Assembly (NCBI GenBank): GCA_018261935.1
Contig: JAGTRP010000015.1
Location: 1-64,000 of the forward strand
DNA length: 64,000 nucleotides
Direction: 5' to 3'
Source: Rhodocyclaceae bacterium
GTDB lineage: Bacteria > Pseudomonadota > Gammaproteobacteria > Burkholderiales > Rhodocyclaceae
The notes under the pieces are model-generated. The model made no database searches. It had not been told where the DNA came from and saw only the letters and a list, made by a program, of their open reading frames with translations. The position numbers and the translations under genes were made by a program. This document shows positions 25,438 through 34,567 of the stretch, piece after piece. Position 1 is the first letter of the stretch. Every line of letters begins with the position of its first letter.

Positions 25438-26094
25438 ATGACTATCCGAGGTCTAGGCAATATCTCTGCAGCCTACGCTGCGACAAAAACATCGACGATT
25501 CAGCGGCAAACACTTCCATCCACCGCGGCAAGTTATGCCGATCGGGTGAATATTTCCGATGCAGCCAAAGCCATGTTGGCTGACTCCCTGACAACAACAA
25601 AAGAGCGGGACGTTCAAAACCGGCTTGATGCGATCAAGGCCAAGCCTGCCGTGGAAAGGACTAGTGAAGAGTCAGAATTCGTCAGAAAGAACGACAAGCT
25701 CTTGGCCGAAATCCTGGCCAAGGACGAGAAAAATCGTACCGCCGATGAGGTTGACTACGCGCAGAAGGCTACCGGTTTCGTCAATACGATGGCCGAGCTT
25801 ACCCCGGGCGAGAAAGCCCTTTACGACGAACTTATCGCTCAAGGCAACTGGGAGGCTGCCAAAGGGTTGAACCTCGTCGGCATGTCACGCATCGGCATGG
25901 GAGGGCAACAGGTAACTCTGCCGAATGGTCGTGTCTTTGACCCTACCACAACAGAAGTCACCGCCGACAACATCCGGAATCTGTTCAAGCAGATGTTTGT
26001 TGATGACACAGGGCGCATTGGCCGCCAATTCGAGGCTCTTGCTTCATATCTGGAGCGGCGGGAAACGGCGGATAAGGCTACGGCCAGCGCCTGA
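25438..26094 (+). CDS. Unknown protein with DRVNIS motif (paralogue 1)
   Basis: 218 residues, preceded by a strong ribosome site (aaggagg) before the ATG at 25438. The first 30 residues are Ser/Thr/Ala-rich and look disordered. DRVNISDAAKAML follows at about 35-47, then a charged helical region (about 60-130) and a globular C-terminus. The next gene has the same plan (DKVTISQAGRDRL), so the two are distant paralogues. Base composition is AT-richer than the neighbours. There is no signal peptide or membrane segment. I do not recognise a family. Confidence 0.7.
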   Translation: MTIRGLGNISAAYAATKTSTIQRQTLPSTAASYADRVNISDAAKAMLADSLTTTKERDVQNRLDAIKAKPAVERTSEESEFVRKNDKLLAEILAKDEKNRTADEVDYAQKATGFVNTMAELTPGEKALYDELIAQGNWEAAKGLNLVGMSRIGMGGQQVTLPNGRVFDPTTTEVTADNIRNLFKQMFVDDTGRIGRQFEALASYLERRETADKATASA

Positions 26095-26153
26095 TTGGCC
26101 GTAGCAAAGAAAACTGCTGTCGATGAACTCTTCACGAGACCCGAGGGGATGAC

Positions 26154-26672
26154 GTGATTATCCAGACCAGTACAGCGTATTCCGCCCAGAAGGCATTATC
26201 CCTGGCAGCAAATTCGGGGCCGGGCCGGCAGGTGAATTCCAGTGATGCGGCAACAATGTCCGACAAGGTCACCATTTCCCAGGCAGGCCGCGACCGCCTG
26301 TCCGCTTCTCCAGCCACTCCCTCCGGCGAATACCCGCTGGAATATTACGCCATGCCCCAGTGGCTAGCCGGCCTCTTTCCGACTGAGTTGTCGGGAAAAC
26401 TCGGTGCGCGAGCCGATGACATGTACGTAAAGGGCGGCCACCTGATTGGAAGGTACGATGCGGAACGGTACGAATACGGCAAGAGACTGGACAGCCACCT
26501 GCAAGCGGCGATGAAGAAAGAGGGGGTCGATTCCCTACCCGAATACCACGAAGCGATGACGGTCGATAAAGCGGCCAGTGAAAGACTCCGCCAGCAATTG
26601 CGGGAAAGCTTGGCGGGCGACCCGAAAATGATGGAACTTATGGGCGTTCTCGGTATGAGCCTTCCACGGTGA
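26154..26672 (+). CDS. Unknown protein with DKVTIS motif (paralogue 2)
   Basis: 172 residues from a GTG at 26154 with gagggg upstream. A Ser/Ala-rich N-terminus leads to DKVTISQAGRDRL at about 37-49. The rest is a mostly helical domain (GARADDMYVKGGHLIGRYDA and RLDSHLQAAMKKEGVDSLPE). It lies 59 bp downstream of paralogue 1 on the same strand, so the pair is probably cotranscribed. The shared short motif after a flexible N-terminus suggests a common targeting or partner-binding signal. Function unknown. Confidence 0.7.
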   Translation: MIIQTSTAYSAQKALSLAANSGPGRQVNSSDAATMSDKVTISQAGRDRLSASPATPSGEYPLEYYAMPQWLAGLFPTELSGKLGARADDMYVKGGHLIGRYDAERYEYGKRLDSHLQAAMKKEGVDSLPEYHEAMTVDKAASERLRQQLRESLAGDPKMMELMGVLGMSLPR

Positions 26673-26680
26673 AGGATGGC

Positions 26681-26721
26681 TATCGGCTGTGGGTGGTGCT
26701 GGGATGCAAGACCTGACCCCG
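26681..26721 (+). repeat. Dispersed 41-bp repeat, copy 2
   Basis: This copy partners 22251-22291, with 36 of 41 positions identical, and lies just after the stop of the second DKVTIS-type gene. The two copies are about 4.4 kb apart and in the same orientation. Confidence 0.65.
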
Positions 26722-26797
26722 CCCATGCCCACGACCCCGGTCTTCCGCTCCCGGCCAATACCGGACGAGACGCAAGGAATTGATTTAGCATCTAGCC

Positions 26798-27121
26798 ATG
26801 ACCGAACGGACCCTAAACAACCTCATCCGCGCATCGCTTTTAGTAGCGGTCATTAGCTTCGTGTCCATCCAGACTGCATGGCTAGACGGTGTTGTTCAGA
26901 TGCGTTACATGAAAATATTATTCATGGCCGCACTTGTTGCAGTGCCTATGTTGTTGATGCTGAAAGTGATTTCCCGTATTTTTCTTGAGGGATTTAAAGG
27001 CCAACGGTTATCGTTCATCGAGAACATGTTCATGCTCTACTACATATTTCTGACAAAGGAAGCCAGAGAGGAATGGCGGAGCTACATAGAAGAACAGAAA
27101 AAGAAGGAGAGCAAAACCTAG
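26798..27121 (+). CDS. Small two-helix membrane protein, unknown
   Basis: 107 residues. Two hydrophobic segments (about 9-26 and 38-58, ILFMAALVAVPMLLMLKVIS) are followed by an amphipathic part and a Lys/Glu-rich cytoplasmic tail (REEWRSYIEEQKKKESKT). The coding region is AT-rich compared with the flanking cob genes, which supports recent acquisition. No clear ribosome site is visible. No family recognised. Confidence 0.55.
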   Translation: MTERTLNNLIRASLLVAVISFVSIQTAWLDGVVQMRYMKILFMAALVAVPMLLMLKVISRIFLEGFKGQRLSFIENMFMLYYIFLTKEAREEWRSYIEEQKKKESKT

Positions 27122-27178
27122 CTTCCAGTCGCTGTCAGTGAGAGCTGGTAATGTCTGCTTCGGGTCGTAAGCACGCCT

Positions 27179-28642
27179 TCATCCCCCAGCCAGAATAGCC
27201 TCCACCCTCCCCCAATCCAGCGCCCCCTCCACCGCGTCCGCCAGCCTGTCCAGGTCAGCTTCCCGGCGGGCGGCGAAGTCCACCCGCTCGGCCTCTTCCG
27301 CCCCCGCCCAGGCCAGCAGGGCGGCCAGGGCATCGGGATGGTCGAAAAGGCCGTGGCAGTAGGTGCCGAGCACCTGGCCGTCGGCTGAAACGGCCCCATC
27401 GGGGCGGCCGCCTTCGAGTCGCACGGCGGGAGTTTCCAGGGCGGGGCCGGAAGTCACCCCGAGATGGATTTCGTAGCCGGCCATGGCGGGGGCGCCGGGC
27501 AGGGCCAGGGTGCCGGCGACGTTGCGCAGCTGCTTTTCCTGTTCAAGCACCGTTTCGCATTCCAGCACCCCCAGCCCGGGGGTGGTGCCCGCCGCCCCTT
27601 CCAGGCCGAGGGGATCGTGGATGGCCTGCCCCAGCATCTGGTAGCCGCCGCACAGGCCGACCACCTTGCCGCCGTAACGCAGATGCCGCTGGAGCGCCTT
27701 TTCCCAGCCCTGGGCCCGCAGCCATTCCAGGTCGGCCCGCACCGCCTTGGAGCCGGGCAGGACTACCAGATCGGCGGCGGGCAGGGCCTGCCCCGGCCCC
27801 ACCCAGGAGAAATCCACTTCCGGATGCAGGCGCAGGGGGTCGAGGTCGTTGTGGTTGGAGACCCGGGGATAGGCGAGGGCGGCGACCTTGAGTTTGGCGC
27901 CCCGTTTCTCGACGGTGGAGGTGGCGATGGCGTCCTCGGCGTCGAGGAAGAGGCCGTGGAGGTAGGGCAGCACCCCCAGCACCGGCTTGCCGGTACGTTC
28001 CTCCAGCCACTTGAGGCCGGGCTCCAGGAGGCCGATGTCGCCCCGGAAGCGGTTGATGACGAAGCCCTTGACCCGGGCCTGTTCGGAGGGCGACAGGAGC
28101 TCCAGGGTGCCCACCAGGTGGGCGAAGACCCCGCCCCGGTCGATGTCGGCCACCAGGATCACCGGACAGTCCGCCACTTCGGCGAAACCCATGTTGGCGA
28201 TGTCCCGGTCCCGCAGGTTGATTTCGGCCGGGGAGCCGGCCCCCTCCACCAGGACGCAGTCGTACTTGGACAGCAGCCGCTCCCAGGAGGCCATGACGGC
28301 GGCCATGGCCCTGGGCTTGTACTCGTGGTAGTCCCGGGCGTCGAGGTCGGTGAGCACCTGGCCGTGGATGATGACTTGGGCCTTGCGGTCGGTGGTGGGC
28401 TTCAGGAGCACCGGGTTGAAGTCGGTGTGGGGCGGCAGGCCCGCCGCCAGGGCTTGCAGGGCCTGGGCCCGGCCGATTTCGCCGCCGTCCTCGGTGACGG
28501 CGGAGTTCAAGGCCATGTTCTGGGGCTTGAAGGGGGCGACGCTAACGCCGCGGCGCTTGAGGATGCGGCAAAGGGCGGCCACCAGGGTGGATTTGCCGGC
28601 GTCGGAGGTGGTCCCCTGGACCATCAGGGATTGGCGGAGCAT
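27179..28642 (-). CDS. cobQ: Cobyric acid synthase (glutamine-hydrolysing)
   Basis: 487 residues. It amidates the b, d, e and g carboxyls of adenosylcobyrinate a,c-diamide using glutamine and ATP. The N-terminus [20 protein letters not shown] is the ATP site of the dethiobiotin-synthetase fold, and [13 protein letters not shown] is conserved. The C-terminal class-I amidotransferase has its Cys in [12 protein letters not shown] and a His in [10 protein letters not shown]. It is divergent from bluB, and the riboswitch in between reads only toward bluB, so cobQ is under separate control. Confidence 0.95.
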   Translation of the reverse strand: MLRQSLMVQGTTSDAGKSTLVAALCRILKRRGVSVAPFKPQNMALNSAVTEDGGEIGRAQALQALAAGLPPHTDFNPVLLKPTTDRKAQVIIHGQVLTDLDARDYHEYKPRAMAAVMASWERLLSKYDCVLVEGAGSPAEINLRDRDIANMGFAEVADCPVILVADIDRGGVFAHLVGTLELLSPSEQARVKGFVINRFRGDIGLLEPGLKWLEERTGKPVLGVLPYLHGLFLDAEDAIATSTVEKRGAKLKVAALAYPRVSNHNDLDPLRLHPEVDFSWVGPGQALPAADLVVLPGSKAVRADLEWLRAQGWEKALQRHLRYGGKVVGLCGGYQMLGQAIHDPLGLEGAAGTTPGLGVLECETVLEQEKQLRNVAGTLALPGAPAMAGYEIHLGVTSGPALETPAVRLEGGRPDGAVSADGQVLGTYCHGLFDHPDALAALLAWAGAEEAERVDFAARREADLDRLADAVEGALDWGRVEAILAGG

Positions 28643-28764
28643 GGCGGTAAAACGAAAAACGGCCTCGGGCCGGGGGCCGGAATTATCCCACGCCGGCCCT
28701 TGCCCTCGGCGCCTGGGTCGAATAGCATCGGGGCCGCCGCGGAATTGCCCCCGCGGCCGTTTGT

Positions 28765-28912
28765 CTCCAGGTGCCCGCAAGGGAGAATCGGGAAGGCGGT
28801 GAGATTCCGCCACGTGCCCAACGCTGTGAGGAGGACGGACGGAGCAGGATGCCACTGGCGACACGCCGGGAAGGCGCTCCGGCCGGATGAATCCGAGTCA
28901 GAAGACCGGCCG
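28765..28912 (+). promoter_or_regulatory. Cobalamin riboswitch upstream of bluB
   Basis: The plus strand shows ggtgcccgcaaggga, gggaaggcggtgagattccg, gatgccactgg, cgggaaggcg and a B12 box gagtcagaagaccggcc (28895-28911). A possible promoter is ttgccc (28700-28705) with tagcat (28723-28728), and a stable hairpin (28736-28757) precedes the aptamer. A hairpin ggtcgc/gcgacc at 28929-28948 lies shortly before the bluB ribosome site and could be the expression platform. It should repress the bluB-cbiB-cobC-btuF operon when B12 is abundant. Confidence 0.92.
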
Positions 28913-28970
28913 GGGGATGCAACACAGGGTCGCAAGGCCAGGCGACCGCCATTTTCCTGAAGGGGACTCC

Positions 28971-29723
28971 ATGGAAAACCCAGCCATCCAGACCGAACAC
29001 TGCTTTTCCGACGCCGCCCGGGCCGCCGTCTACCAGGCCATCTTCAGCCGCCGGGACGTGCGCGGCCAGTTCCTGCCCGACCCCATCCCCGACGAGGTCC
29101 TGGGCCGGGTCCTGATGGCCGCCCACCATGCCCCCTCGGTGGGCTTCATGCAGCCCTGGAACTTCCTCCTGGTGCGCTCCCGGGAGGTGAAGCAGCGGGT
29201 CCACGACCTCTTCCAGGCAGCCAACGCCGAGGCAGCCCAGCTGTTCGAGGGCGAGAAGCGGGAAATCTACAGCCGCCTGAAGCTCGAAGGCATCCTCGAA
29301 GCCCCGGTGAACCTGTGCATCACCTGCGATCGCCAGCGCACCGGCCCGGTGGTCCTGGGCCGCACCCACATCAAGACCATGGACCTCTACAGCACCGTCT
29401 GCGCCGTCCAGAACCTGTGGCTGGCCGCCCGGGCCGAAGGGCTGGGGGTGGGCTGGGTGAGCATCTTCGACCAGGACAAGCTCCAGGACGCCCTCGGCAT
29501 CCCCCGGGACATCATCCCGGTGGCCTACCTGTGCCTGGGCCAGGTCAGCCATTTCTACCAGAAACCGGAGCTGGAAAACGCCGGCTGGCTGCCCCGCCTG
29601 CCCGTCGAGGACCTGGTGTTCTACGATCAGTGGAACCAGGGCGCCGCCCCGGACGAGCCCCTGACCGATCACCTGCGCCGCCTGCAGGCCGACCTGCGGC
29701 AATCCGGCGCCGACCTGAAGTAA
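28971..29723 (+). CDS. bluB: 5,6-dimethylbenzimidazole synthase
   Basis: 250 residues of the nitroreductase fold. BluB destroys reduced FMN with oxygen to make dimethylbenzimidazole, the lower ligand of B12. [37 protein letters not shown] and [12 protein letters not shown] are typical. The ATG at 28971 follows gaagggg; the longer frame would start inside the riboswitch. Dependence on O2 implies an organism that makes B12 aerobically or microaerobically. First gene of a four-gene operon. Confidence 0.94.
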   Translation: MENPAIQTEHCFSDAARAAVYQAIFSRRDVRGQFLPDPIPDEVLGRVLMAAHHAPSVGFMQPWNFLLVRSREVKQRVHDLFQAANAEAAQLFEGEKREIYSRLKLEGILEAPVNLCITCDRQRTGPVVLGRTHIKTMDLYSTVCAVQNLWLAARAEGLGVGWVSIFDQDKLQDALGIPRDIIPVAYLCLGQVSHFYQKPELENAGWLPRLPVEDLVFYDQWNQGAAPDEPLTDHLRRLQADLRQSGADLK

Positions 29724-29727
29724 TCTC

Positions 29728-30633
29728 ATGCCTGAAAGTTTCGCCCTGCCCCTCGCCGCTTTCGCCGCCGTCCTCCTCGACCGGCTCCTGGGGGAACCCC
29801 GGCGCTGGCACCCCCTGGTGGGCTTCGGCGCCCTCGCCAAGGCCCTGGAATCCCGCCTCAACCGCCGCACCCGCCTGGGCGGCGTGATTGCCTGGGCCCT
29901 GGCCGTGCTGCCCTGGGTCGGGCTGGCCGCATGGCTGCGGCCCTACGCGCCCTTCGCCGTCGATACGGCCCTCCTTTATTTCGCCCTCGGCGCCCGCGCC
30001 CTCGCCGAGCACGCCGAGGCCATCCGCGCCCCCCTGGCCGCCGGCGACCTCCCCGAGGCCCGGCGCCGGGTGGGCTGGATCGTCTCCCGGGATACCGCCG
30101 CGCTGGACGCCACCGGCATCGCCAAGGCCGGGGTCGAATCGGTGCTGGAAAACGGCAACGACGCCGTCTTCGGCGCCCTCTTCTGGTTCGCCCTGCTGGG
30201 CGGGCCCGGGGCGCTCCTCTTCCGGCTGGCCAACACCCTGGACGCCATGTGGGGCTACAAGACCGAGCGCCTCCTTGCCTTCGGCTGGGCGGCGGCCCGC
30301 CTGGACGACGGCCTCAACTGGCCGGCGGCCCGTCTCACCGCTCTCACCTACGCCCTCTTCGGCCGCACCCGCCAGGCGCTGGCCTGCTGGCGGGCCCAGG
30401 CCCCCGGGTGGGAGAGCCCCAACGCCGGCCCGGTGATGGCTGCCGGCGCCGGCAGCCTCGGCGTTGCCCTCGGGGGTACTGCCATCTACCATGGCCGGGA
30501 GGAAATCCGCCCGCCCCTGGGCGAAGGCGCCCCGCCCGCCGCCGCCGACATCGGCCGGGCCATGGCCCTGGTCCAGCGGGGCATCGCCCTCTGGCTGGCG
30601 GTCCTCCTTTGTTTCGGAGTTTTCCATGCTTGA
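29728..30633 (+). CDS. cbiB: Adenosylcobinamide-phosphate synthase
   Basis: 301 residues, an integral membrane enzyme that attaches aminopropanol phosphate to adenosylcobyric acid. [22 protein letters not shown] at the N-terminus, [30 protein letters not shown] and [19 protein letters not shown] are CbiB/CobD hallmarks. There are about four to five membrane helices. It starts 4 bp after bluB and overlaps cobC by 8 nt. It is called cobD in the Pseudomonas scheme. Confidence 0.94.
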   Translation: MPESFALPLAAFAAVLLDRLLGEPRRWHPLVGFGALAKALESRLNRRTRLGGVIAWALAVLPWVGLAAWLRPYAPFAVDTALLYFALGARALAEHAEAIRAPLAAGDLPEARRRVGWIVSRDTAALDATGIAKAGVESVLENGNDAVFGALFWFALLGGPGALLFRLANTLDAMWGYKTERLLAFGWAAARLDDGLNWPAARLTALTYALFGRTRQALACWRAQAPGWESPNAGPVMAAGAGSLGVALGGTAIYHGREEIRPPLGEGAPPAAADIGRAMALVQRGIALWLAVLLCFGVFHA

Positions 30634-31618
30634 ACACGGCGGCCGGCTGCTGGCCGCAGCCCGGCAGTACGGCATCCCCGTTGCCCAATGGCTGGACCTG
30701 TCCACCGGCATCAATCCCCAGGGCTGGCCGGTGCCGGCCCTCTCCCCTGAATGCTGGCAGCGCCTGCCGGAGGCCGACGACGGCCTGGAGGCTGCGGCCG
30801 CCGCCTATTACGGCAACCCGCGTCTCCTGCCCCTGCCCGGCTCCCAGGCGGCCATCCAGGCCCTGCCGACCCTCTTCCAGCCGGCTGCGGTAGCCTGCCT
30901 CGCCCCCCTCTACGCCGAGCATCCCCAGGCCTGGACCCGGGCCGGCCACAAGGTCCGGCTCCTCCAGGGCGCCAACCTGGCCCGGGCCCTGGCGGCCGCC
31001 ACCCCGACGGTGCTGCTGTGCAACCCCAACAACCCCACCGCCGCCCGGCATTCCCGGGAAGCCCTGGTGGACGCCGCCGGCCAGCTCCGGCGCCGGGGCG
31101 GCTGGCTGGTGGTGGACGAGGCCTTCGCCGACGCCGACCCGGAAAACAGCGTCGTGGACCTGGCCGGCGGCCCGGAGGCCCCCAACCTGGTGGTGCTGCG
31201 CTCCATCGGCAAGTTCTTCGGCCTGGCCGGGGCCCGGGTCGGCTTCCTCTTCGCCGCCCCGGAACTGCTGGCCGCCCTGGCCGAGCGCCTCGGCCCCTGG
31301 GCGGTGGCCGGCCCCGCCCGGGAAGCGGCCCGGCTGGCCCTGGCCGACACCCCCTGGCAGGAGGCCGCCCGCCGGCGCCTGGCGGCCGACAGCCGGCGCC
31401 TCCAGGAACTCCTGGCCCCCCTGGGCAGCGTCGCCGCCACCCCGCTTTTCGCCGCCCTCACCACCGACGAGGCCGAATCCCTGCACGATTTCCTCGCCCG
31501 CCACGGCATCCTCGTCCGCCAATTCGATGTCCAGCCCCGGCTGCGCTTCGGCCTGCCGGGGGATGACGCAGGCTGGGAACGGCTCGCCGCCGCCCTCACC
31601 GAATGGAACGACCGATGA
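30626..31618 (+). CDS. cobC: L-threonine-O-3-phosphate decarboxylase
   Basis: 330 residues, a class-I/II PLP aminotransferase-fold enzyme that makes aminopropanol phosphate for Cbi[18 protein letters not shown] and [13 protein letters not shown] are the family N-terminus. [13 protein letters not shown] and [17 protein letters not shown] bind PLP, and [16 protein letters not shown] has the Schiff-base Lys. The name follows the Pseudomonas cobC; the Salmonella name is cobD. The ATG at 30626 gives the correct N-terminus, 8 nt inside cbiB. Confidence 0.92.
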   Translation: MLEHGGRLLAAARQYGIPVAQWLDLSTGINPQGWPVPALSPECWQRLPEADDGLEAAAAAYYGNPRLLPLPGSQAAIQALPTLFQPAAVACLAPLYAEHPQAWTRAGHKVRLLQGANLARALAAATPTVLLCNPNNPTAARHSREALVDAAGQLRRRGGWLVVDEAFADADPENSVVDLAGGPEAPNLVVLRSIGKFFGLAGARVGFLFAAPELLAALAERLGPWAVAGPAREAARLALADTPWQEAARRRLAADSRRLQELLAPLGSVAATPLFAALTTDEAESLHDFLARHGILVRQFDVQPRLRFGLPGDDAGWERLAAALTEWNDR

Positions 31619-32508
31619 CCTCCCTGCTCCGCCGCCTGGCCGCCTGCGCCGCCCTCCTCTCCCTGGCCCTGCCGGCCCGGGCCGACCTCGTGGTCCGCGA
31701 CGACAGCGGCCAGGAAGTCCGGCTCAAGGCCCCGGCCCGGCGCATCGTCGCCCTCGCCCCCCACGTGGTGGAAAACCTCTACGCCGCCGGGGCCGGCGAC
31801 CGCCTGGTGGGCGTCGTGGATCACAGCGACTATCCGGAAGCGGCGAAGAAGCTGCCCCACGTCGGCGGCTACAACCGGGTGGACCTGGAAGCCATCGCCG
31901 CCTTGAAGCCCGATCTCGTCATCGCCTGGCAGAGCGGCAATGCGCCGGCCCAGGTGGACAAGCTGCGCAGCCTGGGGATCACGGTCTTCATCACCCAGCC
32001 CAACCGCATCGAGGAGGTCGCCGCCGACCTGGAGCGCCTGGGCCGGCTGGCCGGTACCGAGGCCGCCGCCCGCAGCGCCGCCGACCATTTCCGCGCCCGC
32101 CTGGCCGGGCTGCGCAAGGCCAACGCCGGCAAGCCGGCCGTGCGGGTCTTCTACCAGGTCTGGAAGAATCCCCTTGTCACCGTCGGCGGTCCCCAGATCA
32201 TTTCCGACGCCATCCGCCTGTGCGGCGGCGAAAACGTCTTCGGCAACATCAACCAGATGGCGCCCGCCGTCAGCGTCGAGGCGGTACTGGAAGCCAACCC
32301 GGAAGCCATCGTCGCCACCGGCATGGGGGACGCCCAGCCGGCCTGGCTGGACGACTGGAAGAAGTGGTCGCGCCTCACCGCCGTGAAGCGGGGAAACCTC
32401 TTCCACATCAACCCCGACATCATGCAGCGCCACACTCCCCGCATCCTCGACGGCACCGAAAAGCTCTGCGCCGCCCTGGACCTGGCCCGCAGCCGGCGGA
32501 ACCAGTGA
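31615..32508 (+). CDS. btuF: Cobalamin ABC transporter binding protein
   Basis: 297 residues with a signal peptide (LLRRLAACAALLSLALPARA). RIVALAPHVVENLYAAGAGD, VGVVDHSDYPEAAKKLPHVG, ALKPDLVIAW and WKNPLVTVGG are typical of BtuF/helical-backbone binding proteins that hold B12 and dock on BtuCD. It overlaps cobC by 4 nt (ATGA). The matching permease and ATPase (btuC, btuD) are in the btuB operon at 45928-47675. Confidence 0.9.
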   Translation: MTSLLRRLAACAALLSLALPARADLVVRDDSGQEVRLKAPARRIVALAPHVVENLYAAGAGDRLVGVVDHSDYPEAAKKLPHVGGYNRVDLEAIAALKPDLVIAWQSGNAPAQVDKLRSLGITVFITQPNRIEEVAADLERLGRLAGTEAAARSAADHFRARLAGLRKANAGKPAVRVFYQVWKNPLVTVGGPQIISDAIRLCGGENVFGNINQMAPAVSVEAVLEANPEAIVATGMGDAQPAWLDDWKKWSRLTAVKRGNLFHINPDIMQRHTPRILDGTEKLCAALDLARSRRNQ

Positions 32509-32601
32509 AGCCCCGGCGACGGCAGCGCTTTGACCCATGCAAAGAAAATAATCCGGCGCCACCGCTATAATCAGCCGCTGATGTCAAAGAGGAGCCTTGC
32601 C

Positions 32602-32943
32602 ATGAAGGGTATCGCCGCCGTCGTCCTCGCTTTCAGCCTCAGCCACGCCTGCCTGGCCGCCGATGCCGACGCCAGCCCCGAGGGCATCGCCGCCGTCGAG
32701 GAACTGGGCCGCATCAACGGCACGGCCCTCGCCTGCGCCCAGCCTGCCCTGGTCAGCCGCTCCCGCAACACGGTCACGACCGGCGCTCCAAAGGTACGGC
32801 ACTACGGCGAGGCTTTCGAGGCCGCCACCAACGCCGCCTTCCTCGCCCAAGGCCAGGGGGCGGAATGCCCCGACGGCGCCGCCCTCAGCCGCCGCCTGGA
32901 AGCCGCCGAGCAGCGCCTGCAGGCCGCCTTCGCCGCCCGCTGA
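32602..32943 (+). CDS. Small exported protein of unknown function
   Basis: 113 residues from the ATG at 32602, preceded by gaggag. The signal peptide is MKGIAAVVLAFSLSHACLAA. The mature domain is helical with two cysteines (ALACAQPALV and GAECPDGAAL) and ends in a charged helix (LSRRLEAAEQRLQAAFAA). The following SCO gene begins 2 bp after its stop codon, so they are probably cotranscribed and it may be an envelope partner. No family recognised. Confidence 0.7.
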   Translation: MKGIAAVVLAFSLSHACLAADADASPEGIAAVEELGRINGTALACAQPALVSRSRNTVTTGAPKVRHYGEAFEAATNAAFLAQGQGAECPDGAALSRRLEAAEQRLQAAFAAR

Positions 32944-32945
32944 CC

Positions 32946-33536
32946 ATGCGCTGGCTCGCCCTCCTTGCCGCCGCCTGCTGCCTGGCCCTGCCGCTGCGGG
33001 CGGAAACGGTCCCGGAGGCCGACACAGAGGTCGGCATCGTGCCCCGCTATCTCCTCATCGATCCCAACGGCCGCGCCACCAGCCACGAGGATTTCCGCGG
33101 CCGGTTCCAGCTCATCGCCTTCGGCTACACCTACTGCCCGGACATCTGCCCCACCACCCTGGTGGAAATGGCCGACATCCTGAAGCGGCTGGGAGAGCGG
33201 GCCGACCGCCTGCAGCCCATCTTCGTCACCGTGGACCCGGAGCGGGACACCGGCAAGGTGCTGAAGACCTATACCGAGTTCTTCCACCCCCGCATCCTCG
33301 GCCTTACCGGTTCTCCGGCCCTGGTGCGGCGGGCGGCCGACAATTTCAAGGTGCGCTACGCCAAGGTGCGGGAACCCGGCGCCCCGCCGGAGCGCTACAG
33401 CATGGACCACTCGGCGGGCATGGTGCTCGTGGGCCCCGACGGAACCTTCGTCCGCAAGTTCGCCTACGCCACCCCGAGTGCGGAAATGGCCGAGCGCATC
33501 GGCCTCGATATGGCCGCATATAGCCGGCAGCGCTAA
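32946..33536 (+). CDS. SCO1/SenC/PrrC family copper protein
   Basis: 196 residues with a signal peptide or anchor (MRWLALLAAACCLALPLRA). The thioredoxin fold has the copper-binding pair Cys64 and Cys68 in YTYCPDICPTTL and the distal His in YSMDHSAGMVLV, so all three ligands are present. SCO proteins help build the CuA centre of cytochrome oxidase or act as thiol-redox sensors. No oxidase genes adjoin it. The ATG at 32946 gives a canonical leader. Confidence 0.92.
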   Translation: MRWLALLAAACCLALPLRAETVPEADTEVGIVPRYLLIDPNGRATSHEDFRGRFQLIAFGYTYCPDICPTTLVEMADILKRLGERADRLQPIFVTVDPERDTGKVLKTYTEFFHPRILGLTGSPALVRRAADNFKVRYAKVREPGAPPERYSMDHSAGMVLVGPDGTFVRKFAYATPSAEMAERIGLDMAAYSRQR

Positions 33537-33622
33537 ATCCCGCGAAATTCATTCTAAGGCGGCGGCAAACTGTGCCCACGGCGGGCAGTCTAAATCCTCG
33601 CTATTTTTGCAAGGAGACGGAC

Positions 33623-34264
33623 ATGGCAACACTGCGTATCGGCGACATCGCCCCCGATTTCGTCCAGGAATCCACCCAAGGCACCATCCATTTCCATGAG
33701 TGGCTGGGCAATAGCTGGGGCGTTCTCTTTTCCCATCCCAAGGATTTCACCCCGGTATGCACCACCGAGCTGGGCTACACGGCCAAGATCAAGGCGGAGT
33801 TCGACAAGCGCAACGTCAAGGCCCTGGCGGTCAGCGTGGACCCGGTGGAATCCCACCTGAAGTGGGTCGGCGACATCGAGGAAACCCAGAACACCACGGT
33901 CAATTTCCCCATCCTGGGAGACCCGGACCACAAGGTGTCGGACCTCTACGACATGATCCACCCCAACGCCAACGACACCCTGACGGTACGCTCGGTGTTC
34001 ATCATCGACCCCAACAAGAAGATCCGCGCCACCATCACCTACCCGGCCAGCACCGGGCGCAATTTCGACGAGATCCTGCGGGTCATCGACTCCCTGCAGC
34101 TGACCGACAACTACAGCGTGGCGACGCCGGTGAATTGGCAGGAAGGCGAGGACGTCATCATTTCCCCGTCCCTCACCGATCCCCAGGTGCTGAAGGAGAA
34201 ATTCCCCCGGGGCTACAAGACCCTCAAGCCCTACCTGCGGACTACTCACCAGCCGAACCGCTGA
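33623..34264 (+). CDS. 1-Cys peroxiredoxin (Prx6 type)
   Basis: 213 residues. DFTPVCTTELG holds the peroxidatic Cys46, and there is no resolving Cys in the typical C-terminal position. The long C-terminal domain (PVNWQEGEDVIISPSLTD, FPRGYKTLKPYLR) identifies the Prx6 subfamily, which reduces peroxides in the cytoplasm. A strong ribosome site (aaggag) precedes the ATG at 33623. The 86-bp gap after the SCO gene could hold its own promoter. Confidence 0.94.
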   Translation: MATLRIGDIAPDFVQESTQGTIHFHEWLGNSWGVLFSHPKDFTPVCTTELGYTAKIKAEFDKRNVKALAVSVDPVESHLKWVGDIEETQNTTVNFPILGDPDHKVSDLYDMIHPNANDTLTVRSVFIIDPNKKIRATITYPASTGRNFDEILRVIDSLQLTDNYSVATPVNWQEGEDVIISPSLTDPQVLKEKFPRGYKTLKPYLRTTHQPNR

Positions 34265-34480
34265 TCAGGTCTTGTTGTTGACCAGCCGGGCGATGGCGTA
34301 GGGGAAGAGCCCCGAGCCGATCAGGGCGACGGCGGAAACGACGAACGCCAGCCCGGCCATGGGGTCGTCGAGCACGGGGTGCAGCAGCGCCCCAAAGCCT
34401 GCCAGGCTGAGGAGGCCTGGCAGGGCGGTGACGATTCCGAGGGCGGTGAGGACGATGAAGCTGTAGGGGTAGCGGCGCAT
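34265..34480 (-). CDS. Small membrane protein, unknown
   Basis: 71 residues with two hydrophobic segments (about 7-30 and 43-62, AGLAFVVSAVALIGSGLFPY), ending in IARLVNNKT. It ends directly against the peroxiredoxin stop (convergent) and follows the DUF4166 gene by 87 bp on the same strand. No signal for function. Confidence 0.6.
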   Translation of the reverse strand: MRRYPYSFIVLTALGIVTALPGLLSLAGFGALLHPVLDDPMAGLAFVVSAVALIGSGLFPYAIARLVNNKT

Positions 34481-34567
34481 GAGGGGAAGGAGTACCCGTA
34501 ATCGGCGAGGATTTTACGTCCTGCGCTGCCGGGTTCCAGTCCCTTCGATACCAATATCCCGGACGTA

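Noticed and set aside
26798-27121. Small membrane toxin or holin
   Set aside because: Two helices and a charged tail are too little evidence; there is no antitoxin or lysis gene nearby.
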